From FW021-bin31 sp964478125 (GTDB taxonomy: Bacteria; Bacteroidota; Bacteroidia; Chitinophagales; Chitinophagaceae): a DNA stretch of 55,231 nucleotides. The notes under the pieces are model-generated. The model worked only from the letters and a program-made list of their open reading frames with translations. It did no database searches and had not been told where the DNA came from. The stretch's first letter is position 1, and every line of letters begins with the position of its first letter. Shown here piece by piece: positions 54,994 to 55,231 of the stretch. Both the position numbers and the translations under genes were made by a program. The DNA is taken from assembly GCA_964478125.1 (NCBI GenBank), contig CAYZGR010000014.1:1-55231 (forward strand). The letters run 5' to 3'.

Positions 54994-55231
54994 ATGGCAA
55001 CAACACGTAAAAGAGCTGCTTCTCCTAAGAAAAGAGCAGCCAAAAAAAGCGCCGTTAAGAAACGCGCTACCAAAAAACGTGCAACTAAAAAGCGCGCTAC
55101 CAAGAAAAGGGCCGCTACCAAAAAGCGCGCTACCAAACGGGCAACGAAGAAACGCGCTACCAAAAAGCGCGCAACGAAGAAAAGAGCTACTAAGAAGAGA
55201 GCTACCAAAAAGCGCGCAACGAAGAAGAGAG
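54994..55231 (+). CDS. histone-H1-like ATKKR-repeat protein, 5' part only
   Basis: The first 79 codons are visible; the gene runs off the right edge. From the ATG at 54994 the protein opens MATTRKRAASPKKRAAKKSA and then becomes a tandem run of the pentapeptide ATKKR with few changes (one extra A, one missing K). This is the composition of bacterial histone-H1-like, nucleoid-associated proteins: very basic, lacking aromatics, expected to be disordered and to bind DNA or RNA. No second domain is visible in this fragment. Synonymous codons vary between repeats. It lies 77 nt after rpmA and may be read from the same transcript. Confidence 0.8.
   Translation, partial: MATTRKRAASPKKRAAKKSAVKKRATKKRATKKRATKKRAATKKRATKRATKKRATKKRATKKRATKKRATKKRATKKR

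Noticed and set aside
54984..55208. Minus-strand frame encoding a repetitive hydrophobic VARFLVA-type peptide
   Set aside because: It is the antisense image of the ATKKR repeat; its composition follows from the lysine/arginine codons, and the plus-strand gene has a proper start after rpmA.

Overview
The window looks like a chromosomal segment of a Bacteroidota bacterium, most likely of the Chitinophagaceae type. The evidence is two SusC/SusD pairs, lipoproteins with Bacteroidota-type lipoboxes, a gldA gliding gene, a CarboxypepD_reg/OMP_b-brl outer membrane protein, and several perfect matches to the Bacteroidota -7 promoter element TAnnTTTG (two of them with a TTTG -33 element 19-20 nt away). 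The family-level placement is inference.

Region 1 (1 to about 28.1 kb) is one long accessory block read entirely on the minus strand. In the order of transcription it holds a GH28 polygalacturonase-like enzyme, a lipoprotein made of three tandem domains of about 147 residues, susC-B, susD-B, a ceramidase-like hydrolase, a PhoPQ-activated (PqaA-like) hydrolase, a GH27 alpha-galactosidase, susC-A, susD-A, a 1009-residue heme-binding propeller/HEAT lipoprotein, a GH3 beta-glucosidase, a propeller plus all-helical protein of unknown function, a PafA-like alkaline phosphatase and the start of an SMP-30/gluconolactonase-like protein. A divergent AraC-type regulator (28.3-29.2 kb) borders it. Together this reads as a polysaccharide utilisation locus (PUL). 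The two SusCD pairs would import oligosaccharides, and the secreted GH28, GH27 and GH3 enzymes suggest a plant cell wall substrate carrying galacturonate, alpha-galactose and beta-glucose-type linkages. The esterase, amidase and phosphatase-like enzymes and the heme protein are unusual cargo.

Region 2 (29.2-39.8 kb) is mixed: a voltage-gated potassium channel with a C-terminal zinc ribbon, a YtcJ-like amidohydrolase, a PLP-dependent trans-sulfuration enzyme, an outer membrane beta-barrel protein, fumarase C, an MFS exporter and a propeller lipoprotein.

Region 3 (39.9 kb to the end) is core housekeeping: gldA-eno-ftsB-like, nth, rfbA, cdd, lepB, aroQ, mpl, a DnaQ-like exonuclease, a polyprenyl-phosphate glycosyltransferase, rseP, dxr, a GH3-auxin-type acyl-amide synthetase, rplU, rpmA and the start of a histone-H1-like protein built from ATKKR repeats.

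Two runs of exactly 100 N (13684-13783 and 17786-17885) are each flanked by an exact 55-bp direct duplication. Both look like unmerged k-mer overlaps between contigs rather than missing sequence. Collapsing the first restores susC-A as an intact 1119-residue gene. I found no tRNA, rRNA, CRISPR array, insertion sequence or phage gene.
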